DNA of 64,000 nt from Erysipelothrix rhusiopathiae. GTDB taxonomy: Bacteria > Bacillota_I > Bacilli_A > Erysipelotrichales > Erysipelotrichaceae. Of the stretch, positions 18,625 through 29,600 are shown piece after piece. The notes under the pieces are model-generated. The model did no database searches, was not told where the DNA came from, and worked only from the letters and a program-made list of their open reading frames with translations. Every line of letters begins with the position of its first letter. The first letter of the stretch is position 1. The translations under genes were made by a program, and so were the position numbers. The stretch lies in assembly GCF_900637845.1 (NCBI RefSeq), contig NZ_LR134439.1, positions 310,001 to 374,000 of the forward strand. Direction: 5' to 3'.

Positions 18625-21600
18625 ATGTTATTTACGAAGAACCGTAAAATGCGACCGGTGAGTATCGTCGCATTAGTATTCGTACTAATTGTATCGCAAT
18701 TGACAATTTCTGCTAATGTACCTGAGGAGGAGCTTCCCCACGAAGCGATGCTAACTGCGGTGATTGATTCCAAACAATCGAATGTCGTGATCGAATCACC
18801 TACGAAACCTTACACAGCGAGGCAGCATTGACATTGAATTTCAGTGATTCAGAGTGGATTAAAATTAAGGATGAATTTAATCCACTCATGTTTAATGTGC
18901 CCGACGAAGCTACCCTAGTCCATGTTGAGGATCCAGTACATACGGATAAGGACTTAAAGGCTAATACCCTTCAAGATTTAACTCAAATTAAGGTAAAAGA
19001 AGAAACGAATGGATTCAGTTTAGATTTTAAAGATGTAGATGTTAATCCACAATCGTTTAAAATGGTGTATGAAATTCTTATTAATGAAGACTTAAAGATG
19101 GTTGATGAAAAAAATATCCTGCTGTAGGAGCCGTTTTAGATCAATTAAGAACTGAAATCGCTTCGTTAGAATCACAAACAAATTATGTAAATGATGAAGA
19201 TGAAAAGAAGCCTCCAAATGAAGTGAGCGTGCCTAAGGAAAATTAAATTGATGAAATCTTGCCAGTATCGAATGAAACAAAGCCGGTACTAACAGGTGAA
19301 ATTGAGTTGAATCTTGAAGGCGAAACACACGCTAAACTTCGGTATAAGTGTCAATTAATTAGTGAAAAATTCCTGTGAAAATGGAAAGTTATACGAATCA
19401 ATCAACAGATTTTAGTGTTGATATTTTCACAGATGACAAAGAATTTGTAGAAATCAGCTATAAAGTTAAATTTTATCAAGACTCACTTGATAAAATAACA
19501 GCAGATTCCACTATTTTTGATTTCCATTATTTAGAAAATGGAGAACGTGCTGTATATAAATATGAACATGATTTTCCAGAAGAAATAACTCTTTTTACTG
19601 CGACCCAGGAACAATTCATAATCAGTGATAAATTAGAGGAATACAGTACATCGAAGTTTGTACGTAAAAACCCACATCAAATGTCGGAGCATTTAAACTT
19701 GTTGTTGATGAATTACTTATATCAAATGAAGAGGCAGGTATTGAAAATCAGTATCGTTTCCAAAATTTAATTTCATACCAAATTAACAGTTATATTTCTG
19801 ATCAAATTAAGAAAGGGACAGATTTAGATACGATTAAAGAAAATTTAAAAGAAGGATTTGAATTTGCTACCGATGAGTACATTTTTAATCAATATTCTTT
19901 TAAGCAAATGGATAAATCAGAACTTGATAAACTCGAAAATTATCCACTTGTAATCAATGACTTTATTGCTTCAGAAAATAAAATTGAAGAAACGTTCCCG
20001 GTTCAGCCAATCGGTGGCAGTGATCACAAACTGAAGGAAGCTGGGTTTAGTGAGATTAATGGAGGCTTAGAATTAAAATGGGAAGGGATTTTAAATTCAA
20101 GTCGTAACCATACGATGAACAACTTAAATCTTGCGTTCATAATTCCACAAATTGTGAAAACATCTGGTCTTGGAAATTGGGATGTTAAGACTTAAGTAGA
20201 CATTAGCAACTTTAATGTTAAGAATGATGGTACATTAGAACCTTGTAATCAATATCCTTCAGTTTCAGAAGAATTTAAGAATACATCAACTCAAGGAATT
20301 GAAGCTATTGAAATTCCGCTGGTTGAAAAAATATTATTGTAAAATATTTTGTAACGCAAACGTATGTCAATGATAATCTGCAATTAGAAATTGAAGGGAA
20401 TCAGTTGGGAAGACTCACAGCGTCACTCGACAACAAGCAGCTTCTACGTTCAGCAGATAATAAAAAAGTATATCCAAATTCAATCATCATAAAAGGTGAG
20501 AAGCGTGAGGAGGCAATGCCAACCAGTTTAATTTGGGATATTCGATATAATAGTGAATTGGTTCGTAAAGAAAATGATGGGTTTAATTTTAGAATAAATA
20601 AAGATACCATTAAAGCTTACCATGCAGACCAAGAAGATAAGTATATCGAGATTCCAGCAACCTATGACACAATGAAGTTTAACCATAGCGTAATCGTTGA
20701 TAGCAAAACGATTGAAAAGGAGGGTCGTTTTGACGTGGTCTGGAATGATGAAGGTACAGATGCACAATTTCGTCTTAAGTCGAAAGAAACGTTATCGGAA
20801 CCCGTAATGTTTCGTATTATTCTAGAAAACAAAATCAATGAGAAATATCAATCTGGTAAAACGATTCGTGATGAATTAATGGATTCGCCTAGTCTTAAGT
20901 TTGAAGGTGACGCAGAAGTGAAATCTTTTACAAATGAACAGGAAATCACAGGCACTGAGCCTACAGAAGCTGAATTTAAGGAACGCGAAGCAACAAATTA
21001 TTTAGTATTGTTGGATAAAAAACCTATTATGATTGACTATCGAACCAAAGAAGTCATTTGGGGTGCCTCCATCAATACAACAACCGCTCACTGTATCGGA
21101 CTACCAGGACTTTCCTATATAGATAAATTGGGTGAAGGACTTGAATTTGAACCGATGGATAGCGAGCATAAATTGCTTTTGTTTAAAATTGATCCAGCAG
21201 AGAACTCATACCGTGAGTATGAACAATTCCGCCATGAAGTTCAAAAAATCATGGATGATTCAGCACTAGAATCAGCAAACATTTTTGCTGCTGTTACTGA
21301 ATTACTAACGAAACCTTTAGTTGAAGAAGGTGAGTCGGACAAAACTTACGGTCAAGTAGCACAGTTACTCGATGATACATTAGTGGGATATGCTTCTCTT
21401 GAAGATTGAGAATCGTTAAGTACAAAAAAATATATTGTTTCTCGACCGAAAGCTGATCCAACTTATGCTGATAAGATCAAAGGTATCGTTCTTAATGGTG
21501 TTGGTAATGATGTACATCAATCAGATATAAACAAAAATGATTTTACGAAAGACGCTGATATACGTGTTGAATTTGTTGATTCTGACAAAGCAGTCGGAAA

Positions 21601-21676
21601 TGGAGAAGAAGACGATAACACTTATTTTCTTTTATCAAATCTCAACCGCACCACCCAAGGTGCGGTTGAGATTTGA
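18625..21676 (+). pseudogene. decayed cell-surface adhesin (Cna/MSCRAMM-like)
   Basis: A good ribosome site (AGAGGAGA) and a signal peptide start the gene at 18625. The frame then breaks near 18800, 19120, 19245, 19370, 19735, 20190, 20340 and 21407 by shifts and stops. Joined pieces give a secreted protein of roughly 1000 residues. The segment at 20990-21160 (MIDYRTKEVIWGASIN...LGEGLEFE) resembles collagen-adhesin B-type domains of MSCRAMM proteins. No LPxTG tail remains before the terminator hairpin. The longest intact piece is 20405-21409 (334 codons). At least seven lesions mean it is not one sequencing error. Confidence 0.8.
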
Positions 21677-21722
21677 ATTTAGGAAAGGGATTAAACGTAA
21701 TCAAGTTTGATCCCTTTCTTCT
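21637..21722. terminator. two consecutive terminator hairpins between convergent units
   Basis: The first stem is a perfect 16 bp: AAATCTCAACCGCACC (21637-21652) with GGTGCGGTTGAGATTT (21659-21674). The second pairs GGAAAGGGATTAAAC with GTTTGATCCCTTTCT (21682-21720), with T-rich sequence after it. They separate the adhesin pseudogene from the minus-strand tetR gene, so they may serve both directions. Confidence 0.75.
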
Positions 21723-21924
21723 ATTCTAAAACAAAATATTCTGTATTTTAGAATAAATATTTGTAGAGTTTGCATTCTACCCCCCTCTTTTATTATAAAG
21801 TTGACTAATCAATCGAATCCATAAATGGGAGGAATATTTAAGTGGGAAGTATAGGGTGTAATCTAGAAATTGCGAATAAAAATAAACAGTAATATAAAAT
21901 CAACGCTCAAAACCAGATTATATT

Positions 21925-22482
21925 TTAACTCAATGTAATACCCCTAACAAAAACGTCTATAATCCAACATAGATTGTCTTGGTCGTTTTTAGTAGGAACT
22001 GATGTGATATAGGTCGAAAGAATTCGTAAAAACTGATAAACGATTTGGTTGATCGTAAGTTCATCACGAAGTAAATTTTCGTGCAGATGAAATAAGTTGA
22101 AAAACGGTTGAAAGTAGTTTTCTTGCCAAACTAAATAGAGCGTATCGCGCATTGATTGAGATTTTAGGGATTCCATATCATGAATCAATAAATTAAAATT
22201 CATGGGATGCTTTTCTTGAATAAATAAACTCATGGATTTTAAGTGGGTATTCAAATCCATACTACTATTTTCAGCGATAATTCTTAAATCATCACCGATT
22301 TTTATTGCAAAATCATTGAGAACCTCAAAATAGAGAATTTCTTTACTCTTAAAATAGTGATAAATAGCTGGTTGTGTGATTCCAAGATCACGTGCAATAT
22401 CACGAGTAGAGGTTTCTTGGTACCCATATTTCATGAAATATATGTGGGCAGTCTCAAGTATGTGTTTTCTTATCGATTTCAT
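21925..22482 (-). CDS. TetR-family transcriptional repressor
   Basis: This is a 185-residue one-domain regulator with the TetR DNA-binding helices at the N-terminus (STRDIARDLGITQPAIYHYFKSKEILYFEVL in part: TRDIARDLGI, then AIYHYFKSKE). The C-terminal half should bind a ligand. It is divergent from the ABC transporter operon, with 118 bp between the starts. Two 14-bp palindromes in that gap are likely its operators, giving autoregulation and control of the exporter. The inducer is not predictable. Confidence 0.9.
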   Translation of the reverse strand: MKSIRKHILETAHIYFMKYGYQETSTRDIARDLGITQPAIYHYFKSKEILYFEVLNDFAIKIGDDLRIIAENSSMDLNTHLKSMSLFIQEKHPMNFNLLIHDMESLKSQSMRDTLYLVWQENYFQPFFNLFHLHENLLRDELTINQIVYQFLRILSTYITSVPTKNDQDNLCWIIDVFVRGITLS

Positions 22483-22544
22483 ATAATCACCTTTACAATA
22501 TTAAATCAAAAAAAAAGCACAAATACAATCATTAGGCAAATTAC

Positions 22545-22591
22545 TTATCAGGTGATAAAAAATCTGATAGAATGTGTTTATCGGCTGATAA
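22545..22591 (+). promoter_or_regulatory. promoter with two TetR-type operators
   Basis: TTATCAGGTGATAA (22545-22558, perfect arms) and TTATCGGCTGATAA (22578-22591, one mismatch in the arms) have centres 33 bp apart, about three helical turns. A plausible promoter, TTATCA (22545) with a 17-bp spacer and TAGAAT (22568-22573), runs between them, so one operator covers -35 and the other follows -10. That geometry suits steric repression by the adjacent TetR protein. Confidence 0.7.
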
Positions 22592-22600
22592 GGAGGAAAT

Positions 22601-23620
22601 ATGTATTTAGCTATCAAAGAAATTAAAAAAGAAAAAGGACGTTTTGCAATGATTCTTATCGTCATGACCTTCATTGCTTATTTAGTGTTTTTCCTGTCTA
22701 GTCTAGCATACGGTTTGGCATCAATTAATCGTACCGCTCTTGATCAATGGCAGTTTGATTCAATAATATTAAATAAAGATGCAAACCAAAATGCACTTGC
22801 ATCCTTTATTACGAATCAACAAATAGAATCGATGGATTTGAATGTCAAAGATGCATTGCGAATTCGTGGTATTACAGCTACGTTTGGTGATGAGCAAGAC
22901 GATGCAATTTTGATTGGTGCAGATGCATCGCACTTTTCAGATATAGTTACACTTCAAGAAGGTGAATATCCGCAAACACAGCACGATATTCTTATCTCAG
23001 CTGATATTCGAAATGAAAAACAATTAAACATTGGTGATAGCGTCAGAATCTCTAAATACGGAGATTATAAAATTATCGGGATTACAACTTCTAGCAATTA
23101 TAATACGAGACCCGTTTTTTATACTAACCTAGAAGGATCTGAATTGGATGATGACAATCTTTACAACGTGATTTTGGGAACAAACTCAAGTGAAGACTTT
23201 GAGACCTTATCAAAAGCTGAATTAATTGATAATCTACCAGGATACAAAGCACAAATTTTAACATTTGGTTTAATGATTGGGGCACTATCGATAATTTCAG
23301 CGCTTATAATTGGTGTTTTTATGTATATACTCACAATGCAAAAGAAACCAATTTTTGGTATCTTGAAAGTTCAAGGATTTAAAAATAAAACCATCATTAG
23401 TTCGATCATTATTCAAACATTTATTTTAACTGGAGTTGGACTTGGTCTGGGTTTTATTTTATCTGAAATTACTTGTTATGCCTTAAAAAGTACGGTTCCC
23501 GTTGCGACATATGTGCCTCTTTCCATAGGGGTAACTATTGCAATGATTGTATTCTCTCTTTTGGGATCGTTATTTTCATCACGGATTATTCTTAAGATTG
23601 ATCCATTGAAGTCATTGTAG
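22601..23620 (+). CDS. ABC transporter permease (FtsX/MacB type)
   Basis: This 339-residue permease has one N-terminal helix (about residues 14-38), an extracytoplasmic domain of about 170 aa and three C-terminal helices with the FtsX motif (MYILTMQKKPIFGILKVQGF). It starts at an ATG after AAGGAGGA and lies in one operon with its ATPase 11 bp downstream. Such exporters move lipids, peptides or antimicrobials, or act as mechanical transmitters. TetR control suggests an efflux or envelope-stress role (inference). Confidence 0.88.
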   Translation: MYLAIKEIKKEKGRFAMILIVMTFIAYLVFFLSSLAYGLASINRTALDQWQFDSIILNKDANQNALASFITNQQIESMDLNVKDALRIRGITATFGDEQDDAILIGADASHFSDIVTLQEGEYPQTQHDILISADIRNEKQLNIGDSVRISKYGDYKIIGITTSSNYNTRPVFYTNLEGSELDDDNLYNVILGTNSSEDFETLSKAELIDNLPGYKAQILTFGLMIGALSIISALIIGVFMYILTMQKKPIFGILKVQGFKNKTIISSIIIQTFILTGVGLGLGFILSEITCYALKSTVPVATYVPLSIGVTIAMIVFSLLGSLFSSRIILKIDPLKSL

Positions 23621-23631
23621 GAGGAAATGTT

Positions 23632-24294
23632 ATGATATATTTAGAGTCTGTAACCAAATCGTTTAACGACGGAAAAAATCGCGTTGAGGTATTGCATCCA
23701 GTAACATTACACGTAAATCGAGGTTCTTTTGTTGCTATTGTGGGTCCTAGTGGTTCTGGTAAATCCACACTCTTAACCATTATGGGTGCTTTACAAAAAC
23801 CGACACAAGGTACTATTACCATCGATAATCATCAACTTTCACACCTAACGGAAAATGAACTGTCTTCATTGCGATTTAATACACTTGGGTTTATTCTTCA
23901 AACCTCCAATTTAATTCCATTTTTTACAGTTTATGAACACTTTCAATTTAAAATTAAAGAATCAAAGCACAATATTGCAGATCATGAAATTCGCAAAATT
24001 TTAGAGTCCTTGGACATTGATAAGCTTCGTGATCAATATCCAGAAAGTCTTTCGGGTGGTGAACGTCAACGAGTAGCAATTGGGTTGGCGCTGATACTAA
24101 AACCGAGCATTATACTTGCCGATGAGCCAACGGCGAGCTTAGATACTGATCGCGCATTCGATGTGGTAAAGTTATTAAAACGTATTACCAATGAATATAA
24201 TACCTCTGTCATTATGGTGACACATGACCTTCGCATGATTGAGGAATGTGATGAAACATATGAAATGGTTGATGGTACACTTAAGCAAATTTAA
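23632..24294 (+). CDS. ABC transporter ATP-binding protein (LolD/MacB type)
   Basis: This 220-residue single ABC cassette has Walker A GPSGSGKST (about residues 39-47), signature LSGGERQRVA, Walker B IILADEPTASLD and the switch His in VTHD. It is the partner ATPase of the preceding permease, with GGAGGAA before the ATG. Length and motifs are standard for the LolD/MacB group, so it should be functional. Confidence 0.93.
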   Translation: MIYLESVTKSFNDGKNRVEVLHPVTLHVNRGSFVAIVGPSGSGKSTLLTIMGALQKPTQGTITIDNHQLSHLTENELSSLRFNTLGFILQTSNLIPFFTVYEHFQFKIKESKHNIADHEIRKILESLDIDKLRDQYPESLSGGERQRVAIGLALILKPSIILADEPTASLDTDRAFDVVKLLKRITNEYNTSVIMVTHDLRMIEECDETYEMVDGTLKQI

Positions 24295-24312
24295 AGCTTC
24301 GAAAGGAAGTCT

Positions 24313-25035
24313 ATGAAAGCATTATTAATAAGTACGATTCTGTTTAATATCTTTGCCTATCTAACGATTATCATTCGCCCGAAACTATACTCTGTAAAGA
24401 TCTTTAAACCGATGATTTGGAATTTAAAATTATCATTAATCCCCTTTGTGATTGTTCTTATAACAACAGCAGTTACCTTTGGGACACGGTATGTTTATGC
24501 TCTCACGCATTCTCATATCATTTTGTACCTATCAAATATAATCTTTGTATTGGGGTTCGTTCTTTGGTTGGCCTTGCTTCCGAACGCTGCTTATTTACTC
24601 ACCGAGTTAAATTTAACCCACAGAGAGATAGATGAACATGAAGTTCCAATTTGGTATGATATTATTTCGGTAACCTCGCTTGCATTGTCGGGTATTATAA
24701 ATACGATGATGAATATCATGATCGTACAGTTGGGATATTTAATTATTATTGATCCCATAATCGTTCAAACACGCGATCAAGTCATCATTCAACTATCAGC
24801 AGTAATTATTATTCTGTTGCTTTCGGTGGGCATTTATCTTGGACGTGAGGTGAGATTTAATTCATGGGATTTATTACATCCCAAAGATTTCATCGTAAAA
24901 TTTAGAGAGCATTTCAATCATCCGGGAATATGGAAAAACTTTTTTTATTTTGTGCTTTTTCATCTAATCTTCTTATTACTTGTTTATAATCTTCTAGGAC
25001 TAAATAATATTTATTCTTTTTTCACATCACATTAG
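24313..25035 (+). CDS. DUF1361 membrane protein
   Basis: This is a 240-residue protein with about six to seven hydrophobic helices. The family core LWLALLPNAAYLLTEL followed by VPIWYDIISVTSLALSG is typical of DUF1361. The function of the family is unknown. It follows the ABC ATPase by 18 bp with AAAGGAAG upstream and has no promoter of its own, so it probably belongs to the TetR-controlled operon. The stop codon lies in a 12-bp hairpin. Confidence 0.85.
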   Translation: MKALLISTILFNIFAYLTIIIRPKLYSVKIFKPMIWNLKLSLIPFVIVLITTAVTFGTRYVYALTHSHIILYLSNIIFVLGFVLWLALLPNAAYLLTELNLTHREIDEHEVPIWYDIISVTSLALSGIINTMMNIMIVQLGYLIIIDPIIVQTRDQVIIQLSAVIIILLLSVGIYLGREVRFNSWDLLHPKDFIVKFREHFNHPGIWKNFFYFVLFHLIFLLLVYNLLGLNNIYSFFTSH

Positions 25036-25120
25036 GTTTCGTTAATGTGATGTGCAGTTGTTGATGGATAACATGATTTTAGGAAAATTATATATTTGCA
25101 ACCATTTGGTTGCATTTTTT
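25023..25120 (+). terminator. two hairpins ending the exporter operon
   Basis: CACATCACATTA (25023-25034) pairs with TAATGTGATGTG (25043-25054) but lacks a T run. Next, TGCAACC (25097-25103) pairs with GGTTGCA (25108-25114) and is followed by six T, a canonical terminator. Confidence 0.85.
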
Positions 25121-25194
25121 GTATCACCCATTAATTTTCATTAAGAACAGATTATTATTTAATGACAGTTATTGCATAAAGATGGAGAAATCGT

Positions 25195-26586
25195 ATGTTA
25201 AATTTATTGAATACCTTGGATCGTAATCATTATAAACTGATTACTTATCTTAACAGTGACGCACAACCACATGCATCAGTTGGGGATTTGTCGAATCACT
25301 GCAAATGTTCTGAAAAAACAATTTATACCTACCTTGATCAAATAGCTCAGGAGTGGGAACCATTATTAATTATAGAAAGCTATAGTGGACGATATTATGT
25401 TGATGAGTATAATCAAAAAACCAATGAGCAGATATTAAGGACATTTTTGATGCGATCGTTATCAATTACTCTTTTCATTGATATTGTAAAGAATCCAGAA
25501 ACATTAAATGAAGATCGTATGAAGCAGTTTTATATTAGTGAATCAACTTTTTATCGAACTTTACGTATGATGAACAAAGAATTTGGATCAAGCGCAATTC
25601 AGTTTAAGCGAAATGGTAGTAGACCTGTCAGTATTGTATCCGAACAAGAGCATTATATCCGTAAGTTTGTAACCTGTTTAATTCTAGAACTTTATGGTAC
25701 GAAAGATTTGGATGATATTCTAAAAATTAATTTAGAAGAAGCGAAATTAGTGATTCAAGAAGTTTTTGATCGTAAAGGGATATACTATGATAGTCTTACA
25801 CTGATATTCAGTGTGACTTTATTTGTGGTTTCTGAATTGAGAGAGCGACAAGGGTTTCACAGTAATCTTTCCATGATACCGGCGACGATGGTTGAAGCGA
25901 TAGATTTCTCAAAGATTTTCAAGGGATATCGAGATTATGAAACAACTCACTGTATGCAAAGCTTGTCCGAAGTACTGTACTACCATACACCAATTCTCAA
26001 TCCTAGTGAAACAAAGGTGTTTTCGGATGCTTTTCTTGATGAACTTATTGCGAAACATGATTACATTCTGAGTAAGGATACTCAAATTTTTATAAGTTTA
26101 ATTCATCAAACCCTTTTAAATAACTACAGTCTGTACCCTTTTAAAACATCTTTGTTTATTGATCGAATTGCGGATTTTATGCATGCGTTTTATGAAGAAC
26201 ATCCAAAGATTCGTAGCGATTTTTACCAAGCGCTTAACGCTTCGCAGACAATCTCACTTAATCCTGATTTATATCTCGATGATTTATTGTATTGGTCAAT
26301 TATGAATTGTTCAGATATTTTAGATCAAAAACCAAAAATCATGCGCATTTTAATCTACTCGGATTTAGGCATTCAGCACGCGATGTACATACGAAACAAT
26401 TTGATGTGTCGATTTAAGTTGGATGCGACCCAAATTCAAATTGATTGCATGAGTTACTTCGAACTTACTTCGATGGATTATGACCTATGCATCGGAAATA
26501 CCCCCACCACGGGTGATGTTATTTTGATTGATGACTATCCAAGTCAAAAACAATACATAAATATTCTAAGGAAGATCATTTTTTGA
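25195..26586 (+). CDS. Mga-like helix-turn-helix transcriptional regulator
   Basis: This 463-residue protein has the layout of the Mga/AtxA group. An N-terminal winged helix (SVGDLSNHCKCSEKTIYTYL, about residues 29-48) is followed by a second HTH (YISESTFYRTLRMMNKEFG, about residues 117-135). PRD-like helical regions and a C-terminal EIIB-like end (IDCMSYFELTSMDYDLCIG) complete it. The group activates virulence and surface-protein genes in streptococci and Bacillus. The next gene downstream is a large LPNTG surface protein, a probable target. Promoter motifs between them are listed separately. Confidence 0.8.
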   Translation: MLNLLNTLDRNHYKLITYLNSDAQPHASVGDLSNHCKCSEKTIYTYLDQIAQEWEPLLIIESYSGRYYVDEYNQKTNEQILRTFLMRSLSITLFIDIVKNPETLNEDRMKQFYISESTFYRTLRMMNKEFGSSAIQFKRNGSRPVSIVSEQEHYIRKFVTCLILELYGTKDLDDILKINLEEAKLVIQEVFDRKGIYYDSLTLIFSVTLFVVSELRERQGFHSNLSMIPATMVEAIDFSKIFKGYRDYETTHCMQSLSEVLYYHTPILNPSETKVFSDAFLDELIAKHDYILSKDTQIFISLIHQTLLNNYSLYPFKTSLFIDRIADFMHAFYEEHPKIRSDFYQALNASQTISLNPDLYLDDLLYWSIMNCSDILDQKPKIMRILIYSDLGIQHAMYIRNNLMCRFKLDATQIQIDCMSYFELTSMDYDLCIGNTPTTGDVILIDDYPSQKQYINILRKIIF

Positions 26587-26636
26587 TGTGATTTTCATCA
26601 CAATTAGATAGAACCAACATCTACAATATGATTGTA
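26587..26636 (+). promoter_or_regulatory. two inverted repeats upstream of the LPNTG surface protein
   Basis: TGTGATTTTCATCACA (26587-26602) has perfect arms and fits the Crp/Fnr-type pattern TGTGA-N6-TCACA. TACAATATGATTGTA (26622-26636) is a perfect inverted repeat with a 3-base centre. They lie between the Mga-like stop and the start of the surface-protein gene. Both look like protein-binding sites, not terminators, since no T run follows. Which factor binds is unknown. Confidence 0.45.
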
Positions 26637-26694
26637 AATCGTGAATGTAAGACACCCCTTTGCTTCCGTTATAATAATAAAACAAAGGAGCGTT

Positions 26695-29600
26695 ATGATG
26701 AAAAAGAAATTGATGATTGCATTATCGAGTTTTTTATTAATTCTATCTATAATTCCGTTAAGCGCAAGTTTTGAAGCGTTTAATTTAGAAAGTCATGCAT
26801 ACATGACTTATGATTCATTCAATAGTGGTCAAAAAAACAGTATTGAATTCAAACTTAAAGCAACCGGGGCTCATACAACCTTTACCAATTTGAAGGTCGA
26901 TGTATTGATGCCAGATTTTGTTCAGATGGACATAACCTCAATAAAAAATGCTCTTGGAGCTGATTATAATGTAACTCGGACAGATCAAGGAATGTCGATT
27001 ACAAAAGAAATTTTTGAATCGGGAACGTATATGGAGTTGCCATTTATTTTTTCAGTTCCAAATGGTGTTACCCCTACAAGTACGCCATTAACATTCAATG
27101 TGAAAGTAGCCACGGACCAAGTGGAAAAAACAGATCAAGTACTAACGACAACCGTTGAGGCAAGTAGTCCTCTTAAATTAACGAAGGCGTATGAAGGACT
27201 TAAGGATTCAAGGTATAGTGGATCTTTAGGTTTAAGTCCTGGCATGGAAAGTGTTTGGGTTACTAAAGCACAAATTGATCGGCAAGATCAAGGGCAACTT
27301 TATATTAAAGAGGGAAGCCGAATTAGGATCCAAGAAACTTATCATGAATCATTAGAATACCAAGGTATGATAGAAGGACCAAATCCTGATGAAGTAGATC
27401 GAGATACTCGTACGCTTATATGGTATTTTGATGCACCGACGTATCTTGAACAAGATCAATTGGATGCTTTATTATTTCAAAAAAATTTAAAAGTGAATTA
27501 TAGAGCGAACCCACGTCCTTTGGATGTACCCATTCCCGAAGTACGAGTCACATCGCGTTTGGAGTTTACTAATGTTGATGATGTGGTACTTGAAGATACT
27601 TCGTATGCGGAAACAACCTTGTATCCATCAGAAAGTGAAACTCCTGAGGTAGATGGGAATTGGTATGTTCCAGGACACTTTAGCCCGATTGATCCATTTG
27701 GTAAACACTCAACGGATTTTGAAGCACTGAATAAGCGCCCAACCGTATACCCTTGGGCAACATTAACCTACGCCCATCAAATGACAGCTTTGGAACATGG
27801 TGCAGACGGTCGTTATGTTGAGTACAAGTGGAACTACTATATTAATAAACATTTACGCTTAGAATCATTTAAAGCGCCAGGACGCTTCGATTATCGACCA
27901 ACAACAGATTATGGAGATGCAACACCGTTACACGAACAACCCATCCTTCATGCTCATGTCTATGATGATCAAAAACAAATCATCGCAACATTTAAAGATC
28001 TAAGCCATGATCAAATTATTACCCGCGAAGAAATCTTAAAACAAAAGAATTTACCCGAAACAACTCAGATTGCGCAAATTCAATACGATTTTGAGTCCAC
28101 TGTTCCAGGAATGATGATTGATGAACCACTCCCTCAAGAACATAATGGGCTTTCTCGCATGCCTACGTATACATTTAGTATCAAAGATACATGGCGCGAG
28201 GATGCGAAGGAGAATATCACTGAATTAAAGAATGAGATGGACATTGAAACTGCTTTTAATTACGGCAGCAGTTTTGAATTAGTGCGAGAACTTTATGATT
28301 TCAAAGATAATGCAAAAAACGATTACACCATTACATTCCCGGATGGACGTGTGAAAGCATGGTTTGAAGGTTTCCACTTTCTAGCAGCCCCCCGATGGGC
28401 TAATGTAACCGAAAATCCGGAAGCATACCATCCAACTGTTACAAATAGTATTGAACTCCTTGATCAATACAAAGGACAAATTTATAAGGGTACGAATAAA
28501 TTAAAAGTTCAAATAGTAAATGAACCTTCGTCTGTAGGTGCTGTTAGGGACAATGTTCATTCAATCATATATGTACCAAAGAGTTTACAATTTAAAGACT
28601 TAACGCCACAAGGGAATATTAAGTCGATTAAACGTCTTGGTGAGAGTCGCGGAAATCACGATGTTTATCATATAGAGTGGAATATCTCTCAATTGGCCCC
28701 TTATGAATTAGCAAGTCATTCTTTTGATGTGGAAATTTCGGGAGTGTTGCAAGACATTAGTTTAAAAATATTTACGATACTTGAAGCAAATGATACGTTT
28801 GAAACACTTGCAGTTTCAAACCCTACAATTCAAGACACGCTTGTGATTGACTACGATTATTACACAACCCAAGCTACATTTGAATCCAAGAAAATGCTTC
28901 AAAGTCAAAACCATTATCAAATGATTTCAGATTATCAACTCAAGATTAAAAAATGGGTAAAGAATGAAAATGATACCCTTTATGATACACAAGCATATAT
29001 CGAGTTAAACGATAAGATTGATTATAAATTACAACTTACAAATCATACGGGGAAAGTGATCAATGAATTTGTATTGATGGATATTCTACCAAATATTGGT
29101 GATCGTGGGATTACAGACTTTACACAACGCAACAGTGAATTTGATGTAAGTCTCAATGGTCCGGTAGGTGTTGATGAAACATTGTTTAATGTATTTTATA
29201 GTACTTCTTCCAATCCAAGCCGTGAAGATTTAAATCGTGTCCTTACAACTGAAGGCTTTGATGCAATCGTGGATAAGGATACTTCTGAACCAAATTGGAT
29301 CACCGCAGAAGATGTGACGGACTGGAAGACGATTAAAAGTTTTAAAATCGAATTGAAGGATCAAAAAGAGCTTTCGGAACTTCAAGATTTTGAATTCACC
29401 TTCCAATCTAAAATTACCAATCCAGATGTGGTTACTCACAAGTTGGAAAGCAAACCAAATCTTACTGCATGGAATTCATTTGCGGTCGCAATCAACGGTC
29501 ATCCTACTATTGAACCGTTAAAAGTTGCGGTTCGAACCGGTACCACAATACCCGAAGACAAGCCAAATGAACCTTATGAAGAAGATCCAAAAGAAACACC

